Below, one piece after another: positions 1 to 7,523 of a stretch of DNA of 64,000 bases. The position numbers and the translations under genes are program-made. How positions within the stretch are numbered: the first letter of the stretch is position 1; the number at the start of each line of letters is the position of its first letter. Under the pieces are notes generated by a model. It searched no databases and was not told the origin of the DNA. It saw only the letters and a program-made list of their open reading frames with translations. This DNA comes from a virus: positions 1 through 64,000 of IMG/VR virus record IMGVR_UViG_3300005530_000004, one strand, 5' to 3'.

Positions 1-2
1 TT

Positions 3-197
3 CCTAACGAAGTGAATATAATCTTCTCTGATGGAAGTATATTAATATTTCCTGATGTGTTGCTTCAAGATGAAGAAGAGGAACAGCATATTCCCGAAGA
101 TCATCATATCGTAGAAGACGCTGATGGTGAAAGACTTGTGAAGAACAATCTCAGTAGGGATGTTAATGATCCTGACGATGATGGTTGTGGAACTTAA
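3..197 (+). CDS. C-terminal fragment of an acidic protein (cut by window edge)
   Basis: The frame is open to the left edge, so the true start is probably outside the window; a GTG at 12 is the only internal start near the edge and has no visible ribosome site. The visible tail is very acidic (runs of D and E, H-rich middle) and ends in a D/G stretch. I recognise no family. It lies just before small membrane and secreted proteins, at the end of whatever operon precedes the window. Confidence 0.4.
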   Translation, partial: PNEVNIIFSDGSILIFPDVLLQDEEEEQHIPEDHHIVEDADGERLVKNNLSRDVNDPDDDGCGT

Positions 198-242
198 ATA
201 ATAAGAGAATAACTGTAAACTCGAAAGAAAAGGAAAAGAGCG

Positions 243-617
243 ATGTCAGTGTTTAACATTAAAATTCGATACAATCGTGCCCTATATGCAGCTGCATTTT
301 GGGCACATCGCCGTAAAGATATTACGGACGAACAATTTACTGCAATTCAAAATACTTTACAGGATGCAGGAAATTCAGACGGTTCTTGTGGTCATTGCGA
401 ACAATTTTCTTATAACGCCGGTGTAGATAATGGTGTTATTGATGCAAATGCACAACCTTTAGGAACTATTAACTGGGGTAATTTCTTACAATTCTTGACT
501 GCTTTGTTGCCGTTAATATTGCAATTTATTGCAATTATTAATCCTCCGAAGCCTCCGGTTCCGCCTACTCCTAGTTTAACTAGTGGCACTGGTAAGGATG
601 ATGTAGTTAAGAAGTAG
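243..617 (+). CDS. Small membrane-associated protein with proline-rich tail
   Basis: 124 aa, preceded by an AAGGAAAAGAG ribosome site. Residues about 80-100 (FLQFLTALLPLILQFIAII) form one good transmembrane segment, followed by a proline-rich stretch (NPPKPPVPPTP) and a charged end. The N-terminal half is soluble with a CGHC pair. One membrane segment plus position among other small membrane or secreted genes would suit a holin or lysis accessory protein, but this is inference; no endolysin is visible nearby. Confidence 0.6.
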   Translation: MSVFNIKIRYNRALYAAAFWAHRRKDITDEQFTAIQNTLQDAGNSDGSCGHCEQFSYNAGVDNGVIDANAQPLGTINWGNFLQFLTALLPLILQFIAIINPPKPPVPPTPSLTSGTGKDDVVKK

Positions 618-664
618 TGTTTGTTTTGGTCTCAACAAACTGTTGAAAAGAAAAAGGATAATGT

Positions 665-1153
665 ATGAAGAATTTATTGAGTGTTCTATTTAGTTTAGGT
701 TTACTGTGTTCAGGATTTAATAATATAAGTAATGCTGCTGTTGACAACCCTACTTGCTTGTGCGATGATTGTACGTGCAAAGACTGTAAGTGTAAGTTAT
801 GTAATGTGTCGGAGATCAAGCAAGTTGCTTATCGACCACGAATAATTTTTCGTGGCAGTAACAATAATGGTGGGACTTGTGCAAATGGAAGTTGTAATGC
901 ACCGCAGCAATCTAATTTATTTGTTGTTCCGATGCCGCAACCGCCGCAAGTAAATGATACAGTAAATGATACAGTAATTCTGCCTACACCAAATGCGCCG
1001 AAAGCAGCTTGCAGCAATTGTCCTGCTAACAATGTTGGCTCTACTCAACACGATTATAATTATAGCTATAATTATAATTATAAGCAGAGTTCTGGATATA
1101 ATAGAGGAAGTGGCCCTGTAAGAAAATTTATTAAGAAAATTTTCAATAGGTAA
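665..1153 (+). CDS. Secreted cysteine-rich protein with signal peptide
   Basis: 162 aa. The first ~24 residues are a clear signal peptide (basic MKN, then LLSVLFSLGLLCSGF, then a small-residue NAA site). Next comes a dense Cys cluster (CLCDDCTCKDCKCKLC, about residues 32-47), a second Cys region (GGTCANGSCN), a Pro/Val segment, and a tandem Tyr/Asn stretch before a basic C-terminus. The export signal plus many cysteines suggests a periplasmic or surface protein, perhaps metal-binding or disulfide-rich. I recognise no family. Exported phage proteins can alter the host envelope or block superinfection; nothing here proves that. Confidence 0.65.
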   Translation: MKNLLSVLFSLGLLCSGFNNISNAAVDNPTCLCDDCTCKDCKCKLCNVSEIKQVAYRPRIIFRGSNNNGGTCANGSCNAPQQSNLFVVPMPQPPQVNDTVNDTVILPTPNAPKAACSNCPANNVGSTQHDYNYSYNYNYKQSSGYNRGSGPVRKFIKKIFNR

Positions 1154-1157
1154 GAGT

Positions 1158-1187
1158 AGAAAGAAAGAAAGAAAGAAAGAAAGAGTA
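1158..1187 (+). repeat. (GAAA)n microsatellite in intergenic leader
   Basis: About six GAAA units lie between the Cys-rich gene and the next start at 1208. Such a run is prone to slippage and sits in the leader of the downstream gene. Confidence 0.6.
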
Positions 1188-1207
1188 TATTAGACAAGGA
1201 AAGGCAG

Positions 1208-1582
1208 GTGATCGTGTCTAAGGCCACAACTACAGATAACAATATTGATGATAATGACAGTGGTGATAGAGATGGTGATAATGATTATAATATAAAAACT
1301 TATAGTCATATGAAAAGAAGTAGAAGAGAAGAGGAAGAATCACATTTTAAAATCCCTAAAGTGTGGTTACATACTTTAGGGGCATTAATTGTCACCAATA
1401 TTGTTACTGTAGTTGTGGCCGGTATTTCTTTGTATGTTGATGTTCAATTACTAAAGTCTAGGTCAGTTGACCAAATGAGAGCAATAAATAATCTGCAAGA
1501 TATTGTTCTTTATGGTAGATATCCAGGTTCAAGTAAACATCATTCTGGTTCTAATGGTTCGGATGACTCAAATCAGGATTAA
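1208..1582 (+). CDS. Small single-pass membrane protein
   Basis: 124 aa with a GTG start after an AAGGCAGG ribosome site (a second GTG at 1214 is possible). The N-terminus is strongly acidic (DDNDSGDRDGDND), followed by basic residues, then one long hydrophobic helix at about residues 53-78 (LGALIVTNIVTVVVAGISLYV), then a polar Ser/His/Gly tail. The topology resembles small phage membrane proteins such as holins or spanin-like subunits, but no family signature is visible. Next gene follows after 5 nt. Confidence 0.55.
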   Translation: MIVSKATTTDNNIDDNDSGDRDGDNDYNIKTYSHMKRSRREEEESHFKIPKVWLHTLGALIVTNIVTVVVAGISLYVDVQLLKSRSVDQMRAINNLQDIVLYGRYPGSSKHHSGSNGSDDSNQD

Positions 1583-1587
1583 TATTC

Positions 1588-1800
1588 ATGTCAGTTCAAA
1601 TTAAAATAATTGAAGTTACAAGTAACGTACCTGCTCAGATTGAAAATTCTTTAAATGACTGGATAGATAATAGAGAGTTTAAGACCCTCGATATTCAACA
1701 TATTGTTGAATATAGCCCACCTAAGATTGGTACAAGAATTTATGTCTTGTATGAATTGCAAGAAGCATTTGTAGAAGAATTGCAAGAAGCCAGTGAATAA
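1588..1800 (+). CDS. Hypothetical protein, 70 aa
   Basis: Short mixed alpha/beta protein, start ATG 5 nt after the previous stop. I do not recognise it. Translationally coupled to both neighbours, ahead of the sigma factor. Confidence 0.5.
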   Translation: MSVQIKIIEVTSNVPAQIENSLNDWIDNREFKTLDIQHIVEYSPPKIGTRIYVLYELQEAFVEELQEASE

Positions 1801-1801
1801 C

Positions 1802-2440
1802 ATGAAACCTACATCTTCTATGTCTCCAGAGCATTATAAGATTATTTGTTATACTGCTAATAAGCTCTATAAGAATAGTAGATCAGTTCGTGCATTAGGA
1901 GATATAGATGATGTAATTCAAATAGGCGTGATTGGTTTTTTAGATGCAGAGAAAAAATTTAAGCCGGAAAAAGGTTTCAAATTTGAAACCTATATGGTTT
2001 GGCGAATAAGAGGGGAAATATTAGATGCTGCAAGAAGTGCAGCATTTATTAAAGTTCCACGTCAAGCCATAATACACGGTGAAAAATTTATCCCAATAGA
2101 AAGCTTTGGTTCAGATAGACTAACATATCGTAATTGTAGCAATAGAAAAACATCAACCCATAAAGACTTTGATCCAGAAGATTTTTATTCATGTAGAAAT
2201 AGAGTGGAAAAAAATAGGGATATCAAGGAAGATATTAAAATATTTCTTAGAGGTTTATCTAATAGACACTTATATATTGTAGTTAGATACTTTGGATTAG
2301 ATGGAGATAAATCAGATACATTGAAAGTTATCGCTAAACAACTAGGACTTAGTGAGAGTAGATTATCACAAATATTGTCTGGTCTTTTAAAACTGTTTAA
2401 AGACGATAGTATTCTGCAAGACTATAAAGTCGCGTCATAA
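1802..2440 (+). CDS. Phage-encoded sigma-70 family RNA polymerase sigma factor
   Basis: 212 aa, the size of an alternative (FliA/SigB/SigF-like) sigma factor. Residues ~30-90 look like region 2: GDIDDVIQIGVIGFLDA then FETYMVWRIRGEILDAAR, the core-binding and -10 recognition helices. Residues ~150-208 look like region 4: LRGLSNRHLYIVVRYFGLDG followed by the helix-turn-helix LGLSESRLSQILSGLL. It would redirect host RNA polymerase to phage promoters. It lies only about 570 bp upstream of terminase and the whole virion operon, so a late-gene activator is the natural reading. ATG at 1802 directly follows the previous stop; a GTG at 1793 would overlap that gene. Confidence 0.85.
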   Translation: MKPTSSMSPEHYKIICYTANKLYKNSRSVRALGDIDDVIQIGVIGFLDAEKKFKPEKGFKFETYMVWRIRGEILDAARSAAFIKVPRQAIIHGEKFIPIESFGSDRLTYRNCSNRKTSTHKDFDPEDFYSCRNRVEKNRDIKEDIKIFLRGLSNRHLYIVVRYFGLDGDKSDTLKVIAKQLGLSESRLSQILSGLLKLFKDDSILQDYKVAS

Positions 2441-2474
2441 ACCGAACATTATCCAAAGTATATGAACAGCATTT

Positions 2475-2690
2475 ATGGAATGGAACTGTTATGCTAGAAA
2501 CTATTTTCTAGGTGTAGTTATAGCAAATAAAGGTGAATCTGCAATAGAGCTTGCAGCATCTAACGAACTTTGGAGAAAATACTCACTAGTAAAATCTGAA
2601 ATATCTGTAATACAATCTAAAAAAGATGTGAATAAGCATAAAATAAATATAGAATCATGTAGAGACTATAGAATAAAGTATCCAAGTTGA
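2475..2690 (+). CDS. Hypothetical protein, 71 aa
   Basis: Short mostly helical, charged protein (IQSKKDVNKHKINIESCRDYR) between the sigma factor and a Cys/His protein. Not recognised. Codon use matches the neighbours. Confidence 0.45.
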   Translation: MEWNCYARNYFLGVVIANKGESAIELAASNELWRKYSLVKSEISVIQSKKDVNKHKINIESCRDYRIKYPS

Positions 2691-2703
2691 ATTGCTAAAT
2701 AAT

Positions 2704-3003
2704 ATGATAACCACCCATGTAGCTGGAATACAAATAGTAGTTGGAAAATATAATATTCAACGATGTATTATTTGTGGACATGCAATAATATTAGAAGACC
2801 TATCAAGAATAGTTTATTCACATTGTGAAGGATCAAATGATAAACCATTTAAACCAAGTTGTTTTGATGTAGGGGCTTTGATTGAAATTAATAAAGAAGT
2901 GGGTGGTATTGCACAATATATAACAAAAATAGGTATGTTAGAAGAAGATTTTAAAGTAGAAAATTTACCTAAGAATATTTGTTTAGATTTGTTAGAATTA
3001 TAA
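2704..3003 (+). CDS. Small putative zinc-binding protein
   Basis: 99 aa from ATG 2704; a TTG at 2692 is possible. CIICGH near residue 20 and HCEG...PSCF further on give C-x2-C plus H/C ligands compatible with one zinc site. Located immediately before terminase large subunit. It could be a small DNA-binding regulator; a classic helical terminase small subunit is not apparent here or elsewhere in the window. Confidence 0.45.
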   Translation: MITTHVAGIQIVVGKYNIQRCIICGHAIILEDLSRIVYSHCEGSNDKPFKPSCFDVGALIEINKEVGGIAQYITKIGMLEEDFKVENLPKNICLDLLEL

Positions 3004-3009
3004 AATAGT

Positions 3010-4479
3010 ATGCTCACTCCTTCATGGACACCATTAAAATATCACGCTTTGCAAACAAAATTATGGAGAACTAAAGCACAATTTGTCGCTGTTGCAGCAG
3101 GTCGAGGATCTGGTAAAACAGAATTGGCGAGAAGGCGTGTTGTAAGATTTCTCCCAATTAAAAAAGATTGGCCAGACCCAATATATTTTTATGCTTTGCC
3201 AACAATAAAACAAGCTAAGCGAGTTGCATGGAATAAAATACTACATTTAGTACCAAAAGAATGGATTAAAAAAGTAAATATTACGGATATGACAATATCC
3301 ACAATATTTGGCAGCACACTATATGTTTTAGGAATGGATCAACCTCAAAGAATTGAAGGGGATCAATGGGACGGTGGAGTTCTTGATGAATCTTGTGACC
3401 AAAAACCAAAAGTATTTGATTTAAGTGTATTACCAGCACTTACACATAAAAATGGTTGGTGTTGGAGAATAGGTGTACCAAAAAGACACGGTATTGGTTC
3501 CAGAGATTTTAAAAGATTTTATAATTTAGGTGCTGGAATAAATGACGAAGAACATGTTGAAGAATATGAAGATGATGAATCAGAAGCAGCAGCTTTACAA
3601 TTAAAATCGGCAGCAATAGAATCATATTCTTGGCCCAGCAAAGATATATTATCTCCACAACAATTAGCTTGGTCAGAAGCAAACCTTGATCCAAGAGATT
3701 TTAACGAACAATATAATGCAACATGGGAAACTGCGAGTGGTGCAATTTTCTATGCTTATAAAGATGTAGAAGTATCTAGTACATCTAGTACATCTAGTAC
3801 ATCTAATGGAAATCTTGACAGCACAATACAATATCGTCCGGACTTACCATTAATAATAGGTCAAGATTTTAATGTCGATCCAATGGCTTGGATTGTTGCT
3901 CAGTGCAATCATCCTGATGATAAGAAAATTAGATTCAATGTATTTGATGAAATATACATACGAAACACAAATACAATAGAAGCACTAAAAGAGTTATATA
4001 AAAGATATGGACAACATCAAAATGGATTTGCATTTTATGGTGATGCTAGTGGTCGTGCAAGAAAAACTTCCGCTAGTATGTCAGATTACTTGTTAATTCA
4101 GCAAGCTGTACAACGAGGAGAGTTTAAAGGCGGCAGAGTTTACTTTTTAAGGGCAAATCCAAGAGTTCAGGACAGGCTTGCAGCATGTAATGCAATGTTT
4201 TGCAATGCAAGAAATGAACGAAGATTATTTATACATCCAAAATGTAAACATTTAAGACAAGACCTGCAAGAACGACAATATAAAGAAGGGACAAATGAGC
4301 CAGATGATTATGGTGATATTGGACATTGTTCTGATGCTTTAGGTTATCCAATACATAGAATGTTCCCAATTGGAGTAAAACTTACGGATAAAGACCCATC
4401 AGTACATACAAGTTATGCAAGTCAATCTAATACAGGTCAAAGAATAATTCCAGGAATGTCACCAGCTATTTTTAGATAA
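3010..4479 (+). CDS. terL: Terminase large subunit (DNA-packaging ATPase/nuclease)
   Basis: 489 aa, typical length. N-terminal ATPase: Walker A AGRGSGKT at ~30-37, Walker B VLDE at ~124-127 with catalytic Glu 127. C-terminal RNase-H-like nuclease: IIGQDFNVDP near 283-292 (first metal Asp), FYGDAS near 341-346, and HCSDALGY near 438-445 (late Asp). A linker at ~254-266 is an in-frame Ser/Thr microsatellite (SSTSSTSSTS). It translocates genomic DNA into proheads and cuts concatemers, docking on the portal encoded just downstream. The Mu-like portal and gpF genes nearby suggest relation to Mu gp28-type terminases. Confidence 0.95.
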   Translation: MLTPSWTPLKYHALQTKLWRTKAQFVAVAAGRGSGKTELARRRVVRFLPIKKDWPDPIYFYALPTIKQAKRVAWNKILHLVPKEWIKKVNITDMTISTIFGSTLYVLGMDQPQRIEGDQWDGGVLDESCDQKPKVFDLSVLPALTHKNGWCWRIGVPKRHGIGSRDFKRFYNLGAGINDEEHVEEYEDDESEAAALQLKSAAIESYSWPSKDILSPQQLAWSEANLDPRDFNEQYNATWETASGAIFYAYKDVEVSSTSSTSSTSNGNLDSTIQYRPDLPLIIGQDFNVDPMAWIVAQCNHPDDKKIRFNVFDEIYIRNTNTIEALKELYKRYGQHQNGFAFYGDASGRARKTSASMSDYLLIQQAVQRGEFKGGRVYFLRANPRVQDRLAACNAMFCNARNERRLFIHPKCKHLRQDLQERQYKEGTNEPDDYGDIGHCSDALGYPIHRMFPIGVKLTDKDPSVHTSYASQSNTGQRIIPGMSPAIFR

Positions 4480-4503
4480 ATAAATGTCAACAGGCAATAC
4501 AAT

Positions 4504-4728
4504 ATGTCAACAACATATAAAATTAAAAAACTGTGGGAAATAGAGTACCCAATTGGTGAAAGCCCTTATGGGCCAGATAACATAGTTACTGAACATTGGG
4601 AAATAGCAAAATATATACTTGATGAATTAGTAAAATCAAAATCCCTTGAAATACCTGTATCTATTGCATATCTTATTTTAGATTTAAATTCGATGAATCC
4701 AGGTTGGGAAATTAAGTTAATAGATTAG
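4504..4728 (+). CDS. Truncated duplicate of an internal portal-protein segment
   Basis: 74 aa with its own ATG. Its sequence aligns along its length with portal residues ~286-365: here YPIGESPYGPDN, there YPIGTSPYGPAK; here IAYLILDLNSMNPGWEIKL, there LAAYISDLNAVGGEF...WRVEIL. The underlying DNA is still recognisably similar (AGCCCTTATGGGCC in both). So it is a partial, diverged tandem copy placed between terL and the portal. It lacks all other portal parts. It may be a dead relic or a small regulator or partner of the portal. Confidence 0.7.
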   Translation: MSTTYKIKKLWEIEYPIGESPYGPDNIVTEHWEIAKYILDELVKSKSLEIPVSIAYLILDLNSMNPGWEIKLID

Positions 4729-4746
4729 GTAAGCTAATAACATAAT

Positions 4747-6468
4747 ATGCCACAATTACGCGGACAAAAAGATTTAGACTCTTTGATTCTTTCATTGGAG
4801 AATCAAGGTGGAAGTAATTCTTCGTCCATAGCGAATATAAATACTGGAAGTGTAGGTGCAGAGCGCACTGGTGCGCAAATTCTTGCACAACCTCTTGCTG
4901 GTGGAATATTACATCCGAGTTGGAATGATGAACTCCCACAATCTTACGGAGATATTTGGGGTGAATTAGCAGATTTTCCAGGATTTCCTTGTGCAGATAT
5001 TTCTGGAACTGATGCTCCTGCAAATGATGCTTTTGGTTTACAAAGTGGTTGGAATGCTTTTTATACTAAGAGAGCATTATGGTATCGAGCAATTCGTTCG
5101 ATGCGGCGCGATCCAACTATTAATCTTGCTAGAATATTATCTATTGCACCGATTCTAGCCGCTGGTTGGTCATACGAAGAAAAGGAAAATGCACCTAAAG
5201 GTGCGAGACAATACATAGAAGATGAGATAGAACCGTATAGATTGCACTTAATTCAAACAGGAATGATGAACTGTTCAGATTTTGGCTGGCAATCCTATGA
5301 AATTGTTAAACATTATACAGAACAAGACAATAAAATACATATAAAGAAATTAAAACCACTATTGCCTGATTTAACACATATTCGTGTCAATCAAAGCAAT
5401 GGAGAGTTTATAGGCTTGCAGCAATTTCAGAACTTTGCAAGCATAATGAAGAACTCTATAATAAATTTAAGTATTGATGAATCTTTACTGTATTATATTG
5501 ATTATGAAGGAACAAATTGGTACGGCAACTCTACAATGCGAATTGCAGAGATGCCATATAGGTTTGCTGCAATTACTAATAAAGCGGCAATGCGATATGA
5601 TTTAAAGATTGCTGGTTCGCATTGGGTTGTTAGTTATCCTATTGGTACAAGCCCTTATGGGCCTGCGAAAGTTGAAACAGATAATTTTATAATAGCTCAA
5701 GATATAATTAGAACATTAGAAGCATCTGGCGCAGTTGCAATTCCAACGATGCTAGCTGCTTATATTTCTGATTTAAATGCTGTTGGTGGTGAATTTGCGT
5801 CTGAAAAACGAGATTGGAGAGTAGAAATACTTTCTGATAATTCTGGCGGCGCTGGTAGTTTTGATACGAGATTAAGATATCTTGACTCTTTAAAATTTAG
5901 AGCATTTGGACTTCCTGAACGATCTGCAACAGAAGGGCAATTTGGAACAAAAGCTGAATCAGCTACACAAATAGATTTTGCTTTGACACATATCATGTTT
6001 CGTGGAGATATGTTTTGTCAGCAGACTAATAAGGGCTTAACCAACTTATTATTAAAATTAAATTACGGTCCATGCTACGAGGGATCAGTATTCATAAAAC
6101 AAAAGCCATTAACTGATGAAGCAAAGGAAAGATTATTCCAGATATACATGAAGTTACTTGAATTACCAACAGCGGAGCCACAAGAAGTTGCTGGAATAGA
6201 CTTCAATGAATTGAAGAAAAAATTAGACATTCCAATAAATAAAGAATATATGGAAAGTAGTGAAGATGAAGGTTTAGAAAATTCAGAAGATGAAGCACCA
6301 GTAGATGAATCTACAAGCTTAGAAAGCATATTAAATTCAGTAAATCAAGGTCCAAATTATAACTATACATATACAGGTGACCCAGAAAAAGATAAAGAAA
6401 GCTTAGAAGAACTCACTAATAGAATAAATGGTAATGCGTATAAAGGCTATTCTTACTTAAAGAATTAA
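4747..6468 (+). CDS. Portal protein (Mu gp29-like)
   Basis: 573 aa between terminase and head genes, the canonical portal position. The N-terminal ~60 residues are Ser/Gly/Asn-rich; the core includes RAIRSMRRDPTINLARIL and a long alpha/beta region consistent with DUF935/Mu gp29 portals (family assignment inferred from length, position and the Mu-like gpF, gpG, gpI and gp36 relatives downstream). The C-terminus is acidic (SSEDEGLENSEDEAP). It would form the dodecameric DNA entry vertex. Residues ~286-365 are duplicated as a separate gene just upstream. Confidence 0.75.
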   Translation: MPQLRGQKDLDSLILSLENQGGSNSSSIANINTGSVGAERTGAQILAQPLAGGILHPSWNDELPQSYGDIWGELADFPGFPCADISGTDAPANDAFGLQSGWNAFYTKRALWYRAIRSMRRDPTINLARILSIAPILAAGWSYEEKENAPKGARQYIEDEIEPYRLHLIQTGMMNCSDFGWQSYEIVKHYTEQDNKIHIKKLKPLLPDLTHIRVNQSNGEFIGLQQFQNFASIMKNSIINLSIDESLLYYIDYEGTNWYGNSTMRIAEMPYRFAAITNKAAMRYDLKIAGSHWVVSYPIGTSPYGPAKVETDNFIIAQDIIRTLEASGAVAIPTMLAAYISDLNAVGGEFASEKRDWRVEILSDNSGGAGSFDTRLRYLDSLKFRAFGLPERSATEGQFGTKAESATQIDFALTHIMFRGDMFCQQTNKGLTNLLLKLNYGPCYEGSVFIKQKPLTDEAKERLFQIYMKLLELPTAEPQEVAGIDFNELKKKLDIPINKEYMESSEDEGLENSEDEAPVDESTSLESILNSVNQGPNYNYTYTGDPEKDKESLEELTNRINGNAYKGYSYLKN

Positions 6469-6474
6469 ATAACA

Positions 6475-6843
6475 ATGAGCAAAAAGCAATTTTCAGAAAC
6501 TCCTGGTGGTATTGCACTTCCTCAAGATTTAGCACAAGGGCAATTACAAGCTATGCAGCGTAATATGCTCCGTGTTCAAGCTGCGATAGAAATAATGGGT
6601 AAAGTTACTTCTATCGCATATATGGAAGCAACTAATTCCGCTAGAACATCTAAATTCAATGAAATTAAAAGTAGATTAAAAGCGGAATCTCCAGAATATA
6701 CAACTGATGAAGAATTAAATCAAAAAGCTATGGAAGAATTTAATAAAGAAGGTCAAAACGTAAATATGCAAATTCCACTGGGTCAGTGTGCTGATCTTTC
6801 TGTAAAAGCAGCGGAGATATTAATAACAAGATTAGGTATTTAA
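6475..6843 (+). CDS. Small virion-module protein, unknown
   Basis: 122 aa, helical, Gln- and Ala-rich, starts 6 nt after the portal stop. Predicted helices (LQAMQRNMLRVQAAIEIMGKV) would suit a head assembly or connector accessory, but no family is recognised. Confidence 0.5.
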   Translation: MSKKQFSETPGGIALPQDLAQGQLQAMQRNMLRVQAAIEIMGKVTSIAYMEATNSARTSKFNEIKSRLKAESPEYTTDEELNQKAMEEFNKEGQNVNMQIPLGQCADLSVKAAEILITRLGI

Positions 6844-6876
6844 AAGTATTTCTGAAAAACAGGAGAAGAAAATCTT

Positions 6877-7515
6877 ATGTTCTTAAATTTTACGAAGCAG
6901 GCAATTCTCAACCATTTTTTCAAAGGGACTGTTTATTCTCAGCCGGCAAATTTATATGTTGGTTTAAGTACAACTGATTTATTAGCTGATGGTTCTGGTA
7001 TTACAGAAGTTAGCGGAACTGCTTATGCTAGAGTTAATACAAATCTATGGACTGTTACAGCACCTAATCAAATATCTAATACTAATGCTGTAACTTTTGC
7101 ACAAGCCGGTGGTTCATGGGGTACTCCAATACAATGGTTTTTAAATGATGCAACTACTGCCGGAAATTATTTGTGTCGTGGCCCAATTGTATATCCAAAT
7201 ACACTTGTACCATTTATTGCGGATCATACTAATAATGTAGTTTATGTTCCAAGTGTTGGATTTACTAATGGACAAAATGTTCGTTTTTATGCACAAAGTT
7301 TACCTTCTGGCATATCTGGAAATACTAGCTACTTTGTTATTAATGTAAGTGCAACTAATGATTCATTCCAGATTAGTTTAACAAGTGGTGGTGCCGCAGT
7401 AACAATTGCCGCTGATGGACACGGATTTGTTGGTCAAGATTTCTCTCAGCCTGTTGTATTAAATAATACAGTAAGCTTTGCCGCTGGACAATTAATTGGC
7501 TTAATCGAAGGTTAA
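6877..7515 (+). CDS. Virion surface/structural protein ('LYVGLST' type)
   Basis: 212 aa beginning MFLNFTKQAILNHFF, then LYVGLSTTDLLADGSGITEV and YARVNTNLWTV. This pattern recurs in phage structural proteins of unknown precise role, mostly beta-rich with Gly/Asn/Thr. Good ribosome site (AGGAGAAG). The C-terminal half (VPFIADHTNNVVYVPSVG onward) resembles a small beta-sandwich. Likely a virion decoration or appendage component. Confidence 0.6.
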   Translation: MFLNFTKQAILNHFFKGTVYSQPANLYVGLSTTDLLADGSGITEVSGTAYARVNTNLWTVTAPNQISNTNAVTFAQAGGSWGTPIQWFLNDATTAGNYLCRGPIVYPNTLVPFIADHTNNVVYVPSVGFTNGQNVRFYAQSLPSGISGNTSYFVINVSATNDSFQISLTSGGAAVTIAADGHGFVGQDFSQPVVLNNTVSFAAGQLIGLIEG

Positions 7516-7523
7516 TAGGTAAA

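Noticed and set aside
2704-3003. Terminase small subunit
   Set aside because: Right position, but Cys/His pattern rather than the helical HTH fold expected; left as unknown zinc protein.
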